Positions 6,367 to 15,153 of a DNA stretch of 64,000 nucleotides are shown here, piece after piece. The stretch lies in assembly GCF_003116135.1 (NCBI RefSeq), contig NZ_PDOA01000002.1, positions 1 through 64,000 on the forward strand, given 5' to 3'. The position numbers and the translations under genes were made by a program. This stretch comes from Teichococcus aestuarii (GTDB taxonomy: Bacteria; Pseudomonadota; Alphaproteobacteria; Acetobacterales; Acetobacteraceae). The notes beneath the pieces were generated by a model. It saw only the letters and a list, made by a program, of their open reading frames with translations. It had not been told where the DNA came from and did no database searches. Numbering within the stretch: the stretch's first letter is position 1; each line of letters opens with the position of its first letter.

Positions 6367-7914
6367 ATGACCACCGAAGATCCTCTTCAGATGCCGCCGC
6401 AACAGGTGGCCATCATCGGAGCCGGCCCCGCCGGCCTCGCCACCGCGGCCTGGCTGCGGCGGCACGGCTTCACGCCGGTACTGTTCGAGGCGGCGGACCA
6501 GCTCGGCGGGCAATGGAACGCGGCTTCGCCGCTGAGCGGCGTCTGGCCGGGCATGCGGACCAATACCAGCCGCATCCTCACCGCTTTCAGCGACCTCGAC
6601 CACGCGCCAGGAACCGCGGTCTACCCGAGCCAGGCAGAGATTCTGGACTACCTGCGTCGCTATGCCGACCAGGCCGGGATCGCCGGGCAGATCCGGGTCT
6701 CGACGGCCGTTGAACGTCTCGAACACGCGCCGGGGGACCGCGGCTGGGTTGTCCGGTCGCGGCATGCCGGGACGCCGCGGGCGGAGAAGTTCGCCCGTGT
6801 CGTCGTCGCCAGCGGGCGCTTCACGGCGCCCTTCCTGCCGGCGGTGGAAGGCCTCGGCGAGTTTGCCGGATCGGGCGGCGCCGTGCACAGCCAGGCCTAT
6901 GGCGGACCGGCCGCCTATCGGGACAAGGCCGTGCTCGTCGCCGGGTGCTCCATCAGCGCCCTGGAGATCGCCTCGGAACTCGCGCTCGGCGGTGCGCGGC
7001 GGGTGGTGGTGGCCAGCCGCCGGCAGCGCTACGTCCTGCAGAAGCTTCTGGCGGGCGTGCCGGCCGACCACGTGGCGTTCACGCGCTTCGCCGCCCTCGC
7101 CGGTCGCGCCTTGCCGGCCGAGGCGCTGGCCGCCGGGTTGCGGCAGCTGGTGGTGTCCAGTTCAGGCAGCCCGGAGCAGTTCGGCGCGCCGAAGCCGGAT
7201 GCGACCATCTTTGCTGCCGGCCTCACCCAGTCGCAGCATTTCCTGCCTCTCGTCGCCGAAGGGCGCATCCACACGCGCCCCTGGATCGGCCGCATCAGCG
7301 GCACCGAAGTCAGCTTCACCGACGGCACGACCGAGACGGTGGACACCATCCTGTTCGCGACCGGCTACCGGCTGTCACTGCCCTTCCTGAGCGAGGCGAT
7401 CGCCGCAGCCCTGGATGTGGACGACCAGCACATAGACCTGCACGACCATACCTTTCATCCGGATCTGCCGGGGCTCGCCTTCATCGGCATGTTCGACCAG
7501 GTGGGGCCGTACTTCCCCGTACTGGAGCTGCAGGCGCGATGGCTGGCCTATGCCTGGGCGGGGCTGGTGCCGACGCCCACGGAGGGTGACCTGCGTGGGG
7601 GCTTGGCGCAGTGCCGTGCCGGGCGCAGCGGCCCGCAATCCATCCCCATGCATGTCCTGGCGACCCTGTTTGCGCAGCGTGCCGGCGTGGAGCCTGAACC
7701 GGACAAGCACCCGCTGCTTCGGCGTGCGCTACTGTTCGGGCCGCTCTCGCCGGCCTCCTTCCGTCTGCAGGGGCCAGACCTTCGCGCCGATGCGGCATCC
7801 CGGACGCTCGACGCGGCCGCGGCCTTTGGCCGGCTGACTTCAGCGGAGATGACCGCCGAGGAAGCGGGCCAGTGGGACGCTATCCAATGCGCGACGTGTA
7901 CCGTGGCGGCTTGA
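6367..7914 (+). CDS. flavin-containing monooxygenase (FMO/FAD-NAD(P)-type)
   Basis: A 515-residue flavoprotein. The FAD-binding Rossmann motif GAGPAG is at residues 18-23. A second nucleotide-binding motif for NAD(P)H (VLVAGCSISALEIASELA) is near residue 195. Just before it, FAGSGGAVHSQAY resembles the FMO fingerprint FxGxxxHxxxY with two extra residues. The ATGY-type motif (ILFATGYRLSLPFL) is present. The family oxygenates S-, N- or carbonyl-containing substrates; which one is not evident. Start at 6367 follows an AGCGCC spacer with weak GGGGAG ribosome site. Expression may share the TAGGAA repeats with the divergent split-barrel operon. Confidence 0.8.
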   Translation: MTTEDPLQMPPQQVAIIGAGPAGLATAAWLRRHGFTPVLFEAADQLGGQWNAASPLSGVWPGMRTNTSRILTAFSDLDHAPGTAVYPSQAEILDYLRRYADQAGIAGQIRVSTAVERLEHAPGDRGWVVRSRHAGTPRAEKFARVVVASGRFTAPFLPAVEGLGEFAGSGGAVHSQAYGGPAAYRDKAVLVAGCSISALEIASELALGGARRVVVASRRQRYVLQKLLAGVPADHVAFTRFAALAGRALPAEALAAGLRQLVVSSSGSPEQFGAPKPDATIFAAGLTQSQHFLPLVAEGRIHTRPWIGRISGTEVSFTDGTTETVDTILFATGYRLSLPFLSEAIAAALDVDDQHIDLHDHTFHPDLPGLAFIGMFDQVGPYFPVLELQARWLAYAWAGLVPTPTEGDLRGGLAQCRAGRSGPQSIPMHVLATLFAQRAGVEPEPDKHPLLRRALLFGPLSPASFRLQGPDLRADAASRTLDAAAAFGRLTSAEMTAEEAGQWDAIQCATCTVAA

Positions 7915-7930
7915 GGTACCAGGGGCCCAA

Positions 7931-7961
7931 GCCATGGCGAGCCGACCTCGTTCGCCATGGC
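7931..7961. terminator. hairpin after monooxygenase gene
   Basis: GCCATGGCGA (7931-7940) and exact complement TCGCCATGGC (7952-7961) form a 10-bp stem with an 11-nt loop, 17 bp past the stop. No U-run follows, so termination may be weak. Confidence 0.5.
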
Positions 7962-8204
7962 CGAGAGGGGCTCGCCCTTGGCGGGAGATGACGCAGCCGG
8001 AGAGACGCGTCTCACGGCACCCAGCGAAGGTTGGGCTCGGGTTTCCACCGCTGCTCCAAATCCTCTCGGAGAATGCAGGTGTTCAGCAAGGGTCCGCTTC
8101 GGCGGGTCTTTGCTGCGTCCGGCACAGTGTAAGCAGGCGACGCCCCACCGTGGCCCAGCCATGGGACAGGCCGGGAAGCCGCGATGCGGTCTGCCTCTCC
8201 CTCA

Positions 8205-8840
8205 TCAGGCGAGGGGCGCGTCATCGCGGATCACGCCCTCCGGCATCGCCTGGCTGGTGCCGCGGCGGCCGGCGCGCTGGGTGAACAGCCGGGCGCCCTC
8301 GCCCAGTTGCCCGTGCTCCAGCGCCTCCAGCACCTCGCGGTACACAAAGTGGCTGGGATAGAGCGCGGCGGGCAGCTCCGTGAACCAGCACAGGTCGCCC
8401 GCCTCGGGTGTGCCGCCCGGCTCCACGATGCGCTTTCCGGGGCTGCCGCGCAGCATCGCGGGATAGCAGAGCGAGATGGAATGGCCGCGATCGTCGAAGA
8501 TCTGCAGCAGCGCGACCGGCCGCTCGGCGGCCTCCACCGCGCAGCCGAACTCATCCCGGGCACAGGCCTCGATGCGGTGGGCCATGTCCTCCCGGTGGCG
8601 GATGATGCTGCCGGGAACGTGCCAGCCGGTGCCGAAGGCATCGTCACGCCAGGCGAGCAGCACGCGTCCCTCCCCGTCGCGCACCAGCAGATCCACATTG
8701 GCGGTGGCCGAGACCTCGGTGATGAAGCGGAACAGCGGTTTGGGCAGGCTCGCGCCGCGCCCGCTCAGCCGGGCCAGCAGGCTCTCGAGCGTCCGCAGCT
8801 CCTCGTCCGAAAGCTCCTGTTCACCGGCCTGCATCTCCAT
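8205..8840 (-). CDS. Nudix hydrolase family protein
   Basis: A 211-residue protein. Residues about 45-160 form a Nudix fold of the GDP-mannose mannosyl hydrolase type: NVDLLVRDGEGRVLLAWRDD, then WHVPGSIIRHREDMAHRIEA and ARDEFG in the box region. The Nudix box is degenerate relative to GX5EX7REUXEEXGU, so catalytic activity or metal binding may differ from classical members. An N-terminal helical extension of about 40 residues (LSDEELRTLESLLARLSGR) precedes it. No sugar-nucleotide genes lie nearby. It is followed upstream by a short hypothetical gene on the same strand. Confidence 0.7.
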   Translation of the reverse strand: MEMQAGEQELSDEELRTLESLLARLSGRGASLPKPLFRFITEVSATANVDLLVRDGEGRVLLAWRDDAFGTGWHVPGSIIRHREDMAHRIEACARDEFGCAVEAAERPVALLQIFDDRGHSISLCYPAMLRGSPGKRIVEPGGTPEAGDLCWFTELPAALYPSHFVYREVLEALEHGQLGEGARLFTQRAGRRGTSQAMPEGVIRDDAPLA

Positions 8841-8867
8841 GGCTCCTTTCGCGCACCGGCAACGGCA

Positions 8868-9035
8868 TCAGCTGCCCGCCTTGCGTCCATCCGTCCCGGC
8901 CGGGGCGGAGGGGGGAGGAGCGGCGCGGCCTTCACCCTCATGGTTGTCCAGGGGCTTGTACTCCTCCGTCGCGATGTTCCTGCCGAACTGCCCGTGATTG
9001 CCAGGAAGCTCCTTGGGGCTGGATGGATCGGCCAT
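8868..9035 (-). CDS. small hypothetical protein
   Basis: A 55-residue protein from an ATG at 9035 (MADPSSPKELPGNHGQFGRN, then IATEEYKPLDNHEG), ending in a proline/alanine-rich tail. AGAGAGAA upstream can serve as ribosome site. The longer frame to 9071 starts without one. Composition is polar, with no signal peptide or membrane helix. It lies between the Nudix gene and the LysR gene, both also on the minus strand. I do not recognise the family. Confidence 0.45.
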   Translation of the reverse strand: MADPSSPKELPGNHGQFGRNIATEEYKPLDNHEGEGRAAPPPSAPAGTDGRKAGS

Positions 9036-9124
9036 GCTTCGGTTTCTCTCTGGCTGGAGGGCACACAGCACATCAACACGGCCGGGGCCTTCCGGTTCGC
9101 CGGCGCGGGCTGCGGCCGCTCCGC

Positions 9125-10063
9125 TCAGCCTCCGGGACGAAGGGAGGCCGGCGAGGGCGGCGTCATGACGCCGCCCGCCTGCAGCCGGACGACCATGGCA
9201 TGCAGGTGGGCGAGAACGGCACGCAGGGCCGGCGTCACCGCGCGGGTGGGGCTGAGCGCCACCATCAGCCGCGCGCGCAGGGGCGGCGTGCCGATGCCCC
9301 GCAGCACGTAGCGCCGGTCCGCCGCCTCCCGCGTCAGCGCGGCGCGCGGCAGCACGCTCCAGCCGATGCCGCGCTCGACCAGCGTGCGGATGGCGGTCAG
9401 GCTGTCCACCTCCAGCAGCAGCCGCGGGTCGGGGTGCGCGCCGGCCCGTTGCAGCGCGCGCCGCAGCCCGTGCTGCCGGTCCGGCAGGATCAGATCGAGC
9501 CGCGACAGGGCGGAGAGCGGCACCGCCTCCTGGCCCGGCAGGTCGGCGGCCCGGCGCCGGCGGGCGAAGAGCAGCAAATCCTCCTCCGCCAGCACCTCCG
9601 CCGTGATGGCCCGGCTGCGCTGGCTGTCATAGAGGATGGCGATGTCGAGCCTCCCCTCCGTCAGCCACTGGTTGATGAAGCCGCTGAAGCCGTCGACGAG
9701 GCGGATGTTCAGCTGGGGGTAGCGCCGCCGCAGCTCGCCGAAGATCGACTCCGCCAGATGCACGGACATGAAGGTGGGCACGCCGAGCACCACCTGGCCG
9801 CGCGGCACCGGGTCGTCCAGCGCCGAGGGCAGGTTCGCCAGCGCCGTGAGCAGCGGCCGGGCGGCATCGGCCAGGCGCTGCCCGTCCTCGGTCAGCCGGG
9901 CGCCGCGGCCGTGACGGTAGAGCAGCGGCCGGCCGACCTCCTGCTCCAGCAGCGCGATCTGCCGCGACAGGCTGGGCTGCGCCAGGCCGAGCGCCGCCGC
10001 CGCCCGGCCGAAGCCGCCATGCTCGGCGATCGCCAGAAGGGAGCGGAGCCGCGTCTGGTCCAT
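9125..10063 (-). CDS. LysR-family transcriptional regulator
   Basis: 312 residues. The N-terminal winged helix-turn-helix (MDQTRLRSLLAIAEHGGFGR, AAAALGLAQPSLSRQIALLE) is typical of LysR. The C-terminal part (about 90-300) is the periplasmic-binding-like effector domain (GQVVLGVPTFMSVHLAESIF; IRLVDGFSGFINQWL). It diverges from the ThDP enzyme / hydroxyacid dehydrogenase / Bug gene set at 10125-13837. LysR regulators usually control the divergent operon in response to its substrate, so it is the likely regulator of that set. Confidence 0.88.
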   Translation of the reverse strand: MDQTRLRSLLAIAEHGGFGRAAAALGLAQPSLSRQIALLEQEVGRPLLYRHGRGARLTEDGQRLADAARPLLTALANLPSALDDPVPRGQVVLGVPTFMSVHLAESIFGELRRRYPQLNIRLVDGFSGFINQWLTEGRLDIAILYDSQRSRAITAEVLAEEDLLLFARRRRAADLPGQEAVPLSALSRLDLILPDRQHGLRRALQRAGAHPDPRLLLEVDSLTAIRTLVERGIGWSVLPRAALTREAADRRYVLRGIGTPPLRARLMVALSPTRAVTPALRAVLAHLHAMVVRLQAGGVMTPPSPASLRPGG

Positions 10064-10079
10064 AGCCTGGGACCATAGC
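10060..10079. promoter_or_regulatory. CCATAGC direct repeat between divergent genes
   Basis: CCATAGC occurs at 10060-10066 and 10073-10079, 13 bp apart, across the start of the LysR gene. It is a candidate half-site pair for autoregulation. Confidence 0.3.
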
Positions 10080-10124
10080 TGCTACTGCAAGCCGGCGCAT
10101 GTGCTGGCGCGCTATCCATCCGGC

Positions 10125-11780
10125 ATGGGAAACGCCAAGACCGCCGCCGAGATCCTCCTCGACACCCTGGCCGCGCGCGGGGCCGACCGCGCCTTCTGCG
10201 TGCCGGGGGAATCCTACATCGCGCTGCTCGATGCGCTGCACGCGCACCCCTCCATCGACCTCGTGACCTGCCGCCACGAGGGCGGGGCGGGCTTCATGGC
10301 GGTGGCCGATGCCAGGCTCACCGGCCGGCCCGGCATCGTGCTGGTCTCGCGCGGGCCCGGCGCCTGCAACGCCGCCATCGCGCTGCACACCGCCGAGCAG
10401 GACGCGGTGCCGCTGATCCTGCTGATCGGCCAGGTGGAGAAGCGCGACCTGCGCCGCCGCGCCTTCCAGGAGATCGACTACGGGGCGATGTTCGGCGGCA
10501 TCGCCAAATGGGTCGGCGAGGCCACGCACCCGGACGAGGTGCCGGAGCTGATCGCCCGCGCCTGGAGCATGGCCACGCAGGGCGTGCCGGGGCCGGTGGT
10601 GCTCTCCCTGCCGGAGGATGTGCTGGCCGCGCCCTGCGCCGCGCCCGCCCTGCCGCCCACCCGCCTCGGCGCCGCCGGCCTGCCGGCGGACACCGCCGCC
10701 GAGCTGGCCGGCCTGCTGCGCCGCGCCGAGCGGCCCATCCTGCTGGCCGGGCACGGGCTGGACGGGCCAGGCGGGCGGGCGGCGCTGCGGGCCTTCGCCG
10801 AGGCCTGGCAGCTGCCCGTGGCGGTCTCCTTCCGCCGCCAGGACCTCTTCCCCAACGACCATCCGCTCTATGCCGGCGATCTCGGGCTGCGCAACCCGCA
10901 CGCGCAGCGGCAGGCCTTCGCCGAGGCGGACCTGGTGCTCGCCCTCGGCACGAGGCTGACCGACATCACCACCCAGGGCTACAGCTGGCCGGCGCCCGGG
11001 CAGCGCCTCGTGCATGTCTGTGCCGATCCGCGCTTCCTGGGCTGGCTGTTCCCGGCCGAGCTGGCCATCGCCGCCGAGGCGCGAGCGGTGCTGGCGGCGC
11101 TGTCCGCCGAGCCCGCCGCCGCCCCGCCCGGCCGTGACGGCTGGAACCGCCGCCTGCGGCAGCTCCAGGAGGCGGACAGCCGCGCCACCGCCGGAGACTT
11201 CCCGGATGGCCTGCCCTTCCTGCGCGTGGCGCAGCTGGTGGGCGAATGCGCGCCGGCGGATGCCATCGTCACCCTCGATGCCGGCACCTTCGCCGCGCCC
11301 TTCTACCGCAAGCTCGCCTGGCGGCCGCCGCAGCGCCTGCTGGCGCCGATCTCGGGCGCCATGGGCTTCGGCGTGCCGGCGGCGGTGGCCGCGGCGCTGC
11401 GCCACCCCGAGCGCACGGTGATCTGCGCGGTGGGCGATGGCGGGGCGCTGATGACCGGCGGCGAGCTGGCCGTCGGCATGGCGCGCCGCCTGCCGATCAA
11501 GCTGCTGCTCTCCGACAATGGCAGCTACGCCTCCATCCGCATCCACCAGGAGCGGCAGCATCCGGGCCGCGTCTCGGGCACCGACCTCGCCAACCCCGAT
11601 CTCGGCGCCTGGTGCGCCGCCTTCGGCGCCCCGCTGCTGCGGGTGGAGACGGAGGCGGACCTGCCGGCGCTCGCACAGGCCTTGCGCGCGCCGGGGCCGC
11701 TGGCCGCGGTGGTGCGCACCTCGCTGCGGGCGGTGCTGCCGCCGGCGCGGCCGGTGCCCGCGCCGGCGGCAGCGGGCTGA
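10125..11780 (+). CDS. thiamine-diphosphate-dependent enzyme (acetolactate synthase-like)
   Basis: About 551 residues with the three-domain ThDP-enzyme layout. The N-terminal pyrimidine-binding domain has the catalytic glutamate in CRHEGGAGFMAVADA. The central domain spans about 190-320. The C-terminal diphosphate-binding domain has the GDG...N signature (VGDGGALMTGGELAVG ending LLLSDNGSYASI). It resembles acetolactate synthase-like, benzoylformate decarboxylase-like and oxalyl-CoA decarboxylase-like proteins; no regulatory subunit gene is near, arguing against branched-chain biosynthesis. I prefer the ATG at 10125; an ATG at 10101 is also in frame and neither has a clear ribosome site. The next gene encodes a 2-hydroxyacid dehydrogenase 11 bp downstream. 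Confidence 0.78.
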   Translation: MGNAKTAAEILLDTLAARGADRAFCVPGESYIALLDALHAHPSIDLVTCRHEGGAGFMAVADARLTGRPGIVLVSRGPGACNAAIALHTAEQDAVPLILLIGQVEKRDLRRRAFQEIDYGAMFGGIAKWVGEATHPDEVPELIARAWSMATQGVPGPVVLSLPEDVLAAPCAAPALPPTRLGAAGLPADTAAELAGLLRRAERPILLAGHGLDGPGGRAALRAFAEAWQLPVAVSFRRQDLFPNDHPLYAGDLGLRNPHAQRQAFAEADLVLALGTRLTDITTQGYSWPAPGQRLVHVCADPRFLGWLFPAELAIAAEARAVLAALSAEPAAAPPGRDGWNRRLRQLQEADSRATAGDFPDGLPFLRVAQLVGECAPADAIVTLDAGTFAAPFYRKLAWRPPQRLLAPISGAMGFGVPAAVAAALRHPERTVICAVGDGGALMTGGELAVGMARRLPIKLLLSDNGSYASIRIHQERQHPGRVSGTDLANPDLGAWCAAFGAPLLRVETEADLPALAQALRAPGPLAAVVRTSLRAVLPPARPVPAPAAAG

Positions 11781-11791
11781 GGCGGCGGGCC

Positions 11792-12757
11792 ATGCGCATC
11801 GCCATCCTCGACGACTATCCGCGCGCCTTCGCCGGGCTGCGCTGCGCGGCGAAGCTGCGCGGCCATGAGCTGGCCGTCTTCCACGACGCGCCGCGCGACA
11901 TGGCGGCGCTGGCCGCGCGCCTCGCGGGGGCCGAGGCGGTGCTGCTCACCCAGCAGCGCACCGCCCTGCCCCGCGCCCTCCTCGAGCGCCTGCCGGCGCT
12001 GCGGCTGATCAGCCAGACGGGGCGCAATGTCGACCATATCGACCTCGCCGCCTGCCGGGCGCTCGGCATCACGGTCTGCGCCGGCGGCGGCGGCGGGGTG
12101 GAGGCGACGGCGGAACTGACCTGGGCGCTGATCCTGGCGGCGCTGCGGCACATCCCGGAGGAAGCGCAGCGCCTGCGCGACGGGCAGTGGCAGGGCAGCC
12201 TCGGCACCGGCCTCTCGGGGCGGGTGCTGGGCCTCTACGGGCTGGGGCGGATCGGCGGCCGGGTGGCGCGGGTCGGCGAGGCCTTCGGCATGCGCATCCT
12301 GTGCTGGGGCCGGGAGGGCACGCGGGAGCGCGCCCGCGCCGCCGGCCATGCCTTCGCGGAAAGCCGCGAGGCCTTCTTCGCGGAGAGCGACGTGCTCTCG
12401 CTGCACATCCGCCTGACGCCGGAGACGCAGGGCGTGGTGACGGCGGCCGACCTGGCGCGGATGAAGCCCCGCGCGCTGCTGGTGAACACCAGCCGGGCGC
12501 AGATCATCGCGGCCGGCGCGCTGGAGGCGGCGCTGCGCCAGGGCAGGCCCGGCCGCGCCGCGGTCGATGTCTATGAGGAGGAGCCGGTGCTGGGCGGGCG
12601 GCACCCGCTGCTGGCCCTGCCCAACGCGCTCTGCACGCCGCATCTCGGCTATGTCGAGGAAGCCACCTACGAGGCGCTCTACGACACGGCGGTGGAGCAG
12701 ATCCTCGCCTTCGCCGCCGGCCGGCCGATCAACCTGCTGGAGCCGGCGCCGGACTGA
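11792..12757 (+). CDS. D-2-hydroxyacid dehydrogenase (NAD-binding)
   Basis: 321 residues. An N-terminal catalytic domain is followed by a Rossmann domain (VLGLYGLGRIGGRVARVGEA). The family's three catalytic residues are visible: Arg in NTSRAQIIAAGALEAAL, Glu in the DVYEEEP motif, His in LCTPHLGYVEEATYEAL. This is the phosphoglycerate/glyoxylate-reductase superfamily, which interconverts 2-keto and D-2-hydroxy acids. It starts 11 bp after the ThDP enzyme stop and is followed 54 bp later by a Bug solute-binding protein. Together they suggest uptake and processing of a keto or hydroxy acid under the divergent LysR regulator. The substrate is not determined. Confidence 0.85.
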   Translation: MRIAILDDYPRAFAGLRCAAKLRGHELAVFHDAPRDMAALAARLAGAEAVLLTQQRTALPRALLERLPALRLISQTGRNVDHIDLAACRALGITVCAGGGGGVEATAELTWALILAALRHIPEEAQRLRDGQWQGSLGTGLSGRVLGLYGLGRIGGRVARVGEAFGMRILCWGREGTRERARAAGHAFAESREAFFAESDVLSLHIRLTPETQGVVTAADLARMKPRALLVNTSRAQIIAAGALEAALRQGRPGRAAVDVYEEEPVLGGRHPLLALPNALCTPHLGYVEEATYEALYDTAVEQILAFAAGRPINLLEPAPD

Positions 12758-12811
12758 ACGGCACCGCGCCACCATCAGCAGGCCCAACCAAGAAAAACGG
12801 GGAGACGCATC

Positions 12812-13837
12812 ATGGGCACCACACGCCGCCTGTTCCTGCTGGCCACGGCCGGCCTCGCCGCCAGCGGGGCCCAGGCACAACAGGCTGGAACCCAACAGAC
12901 TGGAACCCAGCCCACTGGAACCCAGAAGGCCGGGGCCGGCTGGCCGGACCGGCCGATCACGCTGATCGTGCCCAACCCGCCCGGCGGGGGCACCGACTTC
13001 GCCGCGCGGCTGTTCCAGGAGGCGCTGGGCCAGACGCTCGGGCAGCCGGTGGTGATCGAGAACCGCTCGGGCGGCAACGGCAATGTCGGCATCCTGGCCG
13101 CCGCCCGCGCCAGGCCGGACGGCTACACGCTGCTGCTGCAGTATTCCGGCTACCACGGCGCCAACACGGCGCTGATGCCGGATATCGGCTGGGAGCCGAA
13201 CCGCGACCTCGCCGCCGTGGGCATGGCCACCCTCGCGCCGCACGTCATCTTCGCCGGGCCGGGCATCCCGGTCCGCAGCCTGGCCGAGCTGGTGGGGCAC
13301 ATCCGGGAGAATCCCGGCCGCGTCACCTACGCCTCCGCCGGCACCGGCTCGATCCAGAACATCGCCGGGCTGCAACTGGCGCAGCGGGTGGGCGCGCCGA
13401 TGCTGCACGTGCCCTATCGCGGCGCGGCGCCGGCCTTGCAGGATGTGGTGGGCGGGCGCGTGGACATCTTCATCACCACGCCCTCCTCGGCCATGTCGCT
13501 GCTCCAGGGCGGGCAGCTCAAGGCCCTGGCCGTGGCCAGCGAGGCCCGCCTGCCGGCCCTGCCCGATGTGCCGACGACGGCGGAGGCCGGGCTGCCGGGC
13601 TACACGGTGGATGCCTGGTTCGCGGTCTTCGCGCCCGCCGGCACGCCGCCGGCGGTGATCGAGAAGGTCAACGCCGCCCTGCGCGCGGCGACGCGGGACC
13701 CGAAGGTGCGGGAGGTGGCCGCCGCCTCCGGCGTGGTGCTCAAGCCGCTGACCGTGGCCGAGATGGAGACCCTGGCGCGGCAGGATGTGGAGACGCTGGC
13801 GCGCGTCGTGCGCGAGGCGGGGCTGCGGCTGGAGTAG
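12812..13837 (+). CDS. Bug-family tripartite tricarboxylate transporter substrate-binding protein
   Basis: 341 residues. An N-terminal signal peptide (MGTTRRLFLLATAGLAASGA) targets it to the periplasm. The mature part has the Bug-type binding fold (PITLIVPNPPGGGTDFAARL; a conserved carboxylate-contact region; LHVPYRGAAPALQDVVGGRV; ADVPTTAEAG-like motif). A Gln/Thr/Gly-rich linker after the signal is encoded by a 15-bp repeat (12884-12928). No TctA/TctB membrane subunit is present in the window. Position behind the ThDP enzyme and hydroxyacid dehydrogenase suggests it binds their organic acid substrate. Confidence 0.88.
   Translation: MGTTRRLFLLATAGLAASGAQAQQAGTQQTGTQPTGTQKAGAGWPDRPITLIVPNPPGGGTDFAARLFQEALGQTLGQPVVIENRSGGNGNVGILAAARARPDGYTLLLQYSGYHGANTALMPDIGWEPNRDLAAVGMATLAPHVIFAGPGIPVRSLAELVGHIRENPGRVTYASAGTGSIQNIAGLQLAQRVGAPMLHVPYRGAAPALQDVVGGRVDIFITTPSSAMSLLQGGQLKALAVASEARLPALPDVPTTAEAGLPGYTVDAWFAVFAPAGTPPAVIEKVNAALRAATRDPKVREVAAASGVVLKPLTVAEMETLARQDVETLARVVREAGLRLE
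12884..12928 (+). repeat. three 15-bp tandem repeats inside the Bug gene
   Basis: Three units of the form RCTGGAACCCARNNN lie head to tail and encode the pentapeptide pattern AGTQQ/TGTQP/TGTQK between the signal peptide and the mature domain. Confidence 0.7.
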
Positions 13838-13858
13838 CATCCGCCGGGCGCACGGGTC

Positions 13859-14881
13859 TCAGCGCCAGCCCAGCGCCGGGGCGACGTGCTTCAGCACGCC
13901 CTCGATGACATGGGCGCAGTACGCGACGCCGAGCTGGTTGGGGATGGTCAGCAGCAGGGTGTCCGCCTCGGCGATGGCCTCGTCGGCGCGGAGCTGCGCG
14001 GCCAGTTCCTCCGGCTCGGCGGCGTAGCCGCGACCGAAGATGGCGCGGGTCTTCTCGTCGAGGAAGCCGACCTGGTCCCGCTCCTTGCCGCCGCTGCCGA
14101 AATAGGCGCGGTCGCGGTCGTCGAGCAGCGGGAAGATGCTGCGGCTGACCGAGATGCGGGGCGCCCGGGCATGGCCGGCCTCCCGCCAGGCGGCGCGGTA
14201 GGCGCGGATCTGGGCGGCCTGCTGGATGTGGAAGGGCTCGCCGCTCTCGTCGTCCTTCAGCGTGGAGCTTTGCAGGTTCATGCCCTGCCGCGCCGCCCAG
14301 GCCGCCGTGGCGTTGGAGCCGGAGCCCCACCAGATGCGCTCGCGCAGCCCTTCCGAATGCGGCTCGAGGCGCAGCAGGCCCGGCGGGTTGGGGAACATCG
14401 GGCGCGGGTTCGGCCGGGCGATCCCCTGGCCGCCCAGCACCTCCAGGAAGGCCAGGGCGTGGCGGCGGCCCATATCGGCGTCGGTCTCGCCCTCGGCCGG
14501 GGCATGGCCGAAATGGCGCCAGCCATCGATCACCTGCTCGGGCGAGCCACGGCTGAGGCCGAGCTGGAGGCGGCCGCCGCTGATGAGGTCGGCGGCCCCG
14601 GCATCCTCGGCCATGGAGAGCGGGTTCTCGTAGCGCATGTCGATGACGGCGGTGCCGAGCTCGATGCGGCGGGTCTTCGCCGCCATCGCGGCGAGCAGGG
14701 GGAAGGGCGAGGCGAGCTGCCGGGCGAAGTGGTGGACGCGGACATAGGCGCCATCCGCGCCCAGTTCCTCCGCCGCCACGGCGAGGTCGATGGATTGCAG
14801 CAGGGCGTCGGCGGCGGAGCGGGTGCCGGAACCGGGGGCGGGCGTCCAGTGGCCGAAGGACAGGAAGCCGATCTTCTTCAT
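13859..14881 (-). CDS. LLM-class (luciferase-like) flavin-dependent oxidoreductase
   Basis: 340 residues with the TIM-barrel pattern of bacterial luciferase-like monooxygenases. It begins KKIGFLSFGHWTPAPGSGTR. ADGAYVRVHHFARQLASPFP gives the second-strand His-rich segment. IELGTAVIDMRYENPLSMAE and LISGGRLQLGLSRGSPEQVI are the FMN-contact regions typical of the family. It uses reduced flavin to oxidise an unknown substrate. It stands alone between the Bug gene (convergent, 21 bp away) and the divergent dehydrogenase gene at 15154. Confidence 0.85.
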   Translation of the reverse strand: MKKIGFLSFGHWTPAPGSGTRSAADALLQSIDLAVAAEELGADGAYVRVHHFARQLASPFPLLAAMAAKTRRIELGTAVIDMRYENPLSMAEDAGAADLISGGRLQLGLSRGSPEQVIDGWRHFGHAPAEGETDADMGRRHALAFLEVLGGQGIARPNPRPMFPNPPGLLRLEPHSEGLRERIWWGSGSNATAAWAARQGMNLQSSTLKDDESGEPFHIQQAAQIRAYRAAWREAGHARAPRISVSRSIFPLLDDRDRAYFGSGGKERDQVGFLDEKTRAIFGRGYAAEPEELAAQLRADEAIAEADTLLLTIPNQLGVAYCAHVIEGVLKHVAPALGWR

Positions 14882-15153
14882 GGTGGGCGTGATCCAGATG
14901 GGCGGCCCCGGGGCGGGTGCTGACCGATGGGGCCGGTGTCATGCGGGGATATGGGCCCAGGCCGCGCAGGCCCCAAATCACCGGCGCCAATGATGCTCAT
15001 GCGCCGCGGCTGCCCCCTGCGGGAGACGGGCCAGGAGGCTCCGGCCCGGCGCGCCGGGGGGGGCCGGCTACTCCACCCCGCGCGGTTGCGTTATGCTGCC
15101 GCGAGACGGCCATGCCGCACGGTCCGGCGGCAAGCCTTGGACCAGGAGGGAAT

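Noticed and set aside
11525-13840. Minus-strand frame of 771 codons opposite the dehydrogenase and Bug genes
   Set aside because: Arg/His/Gly-rich shadow; the plus strand encodes two well-recognised proteins.
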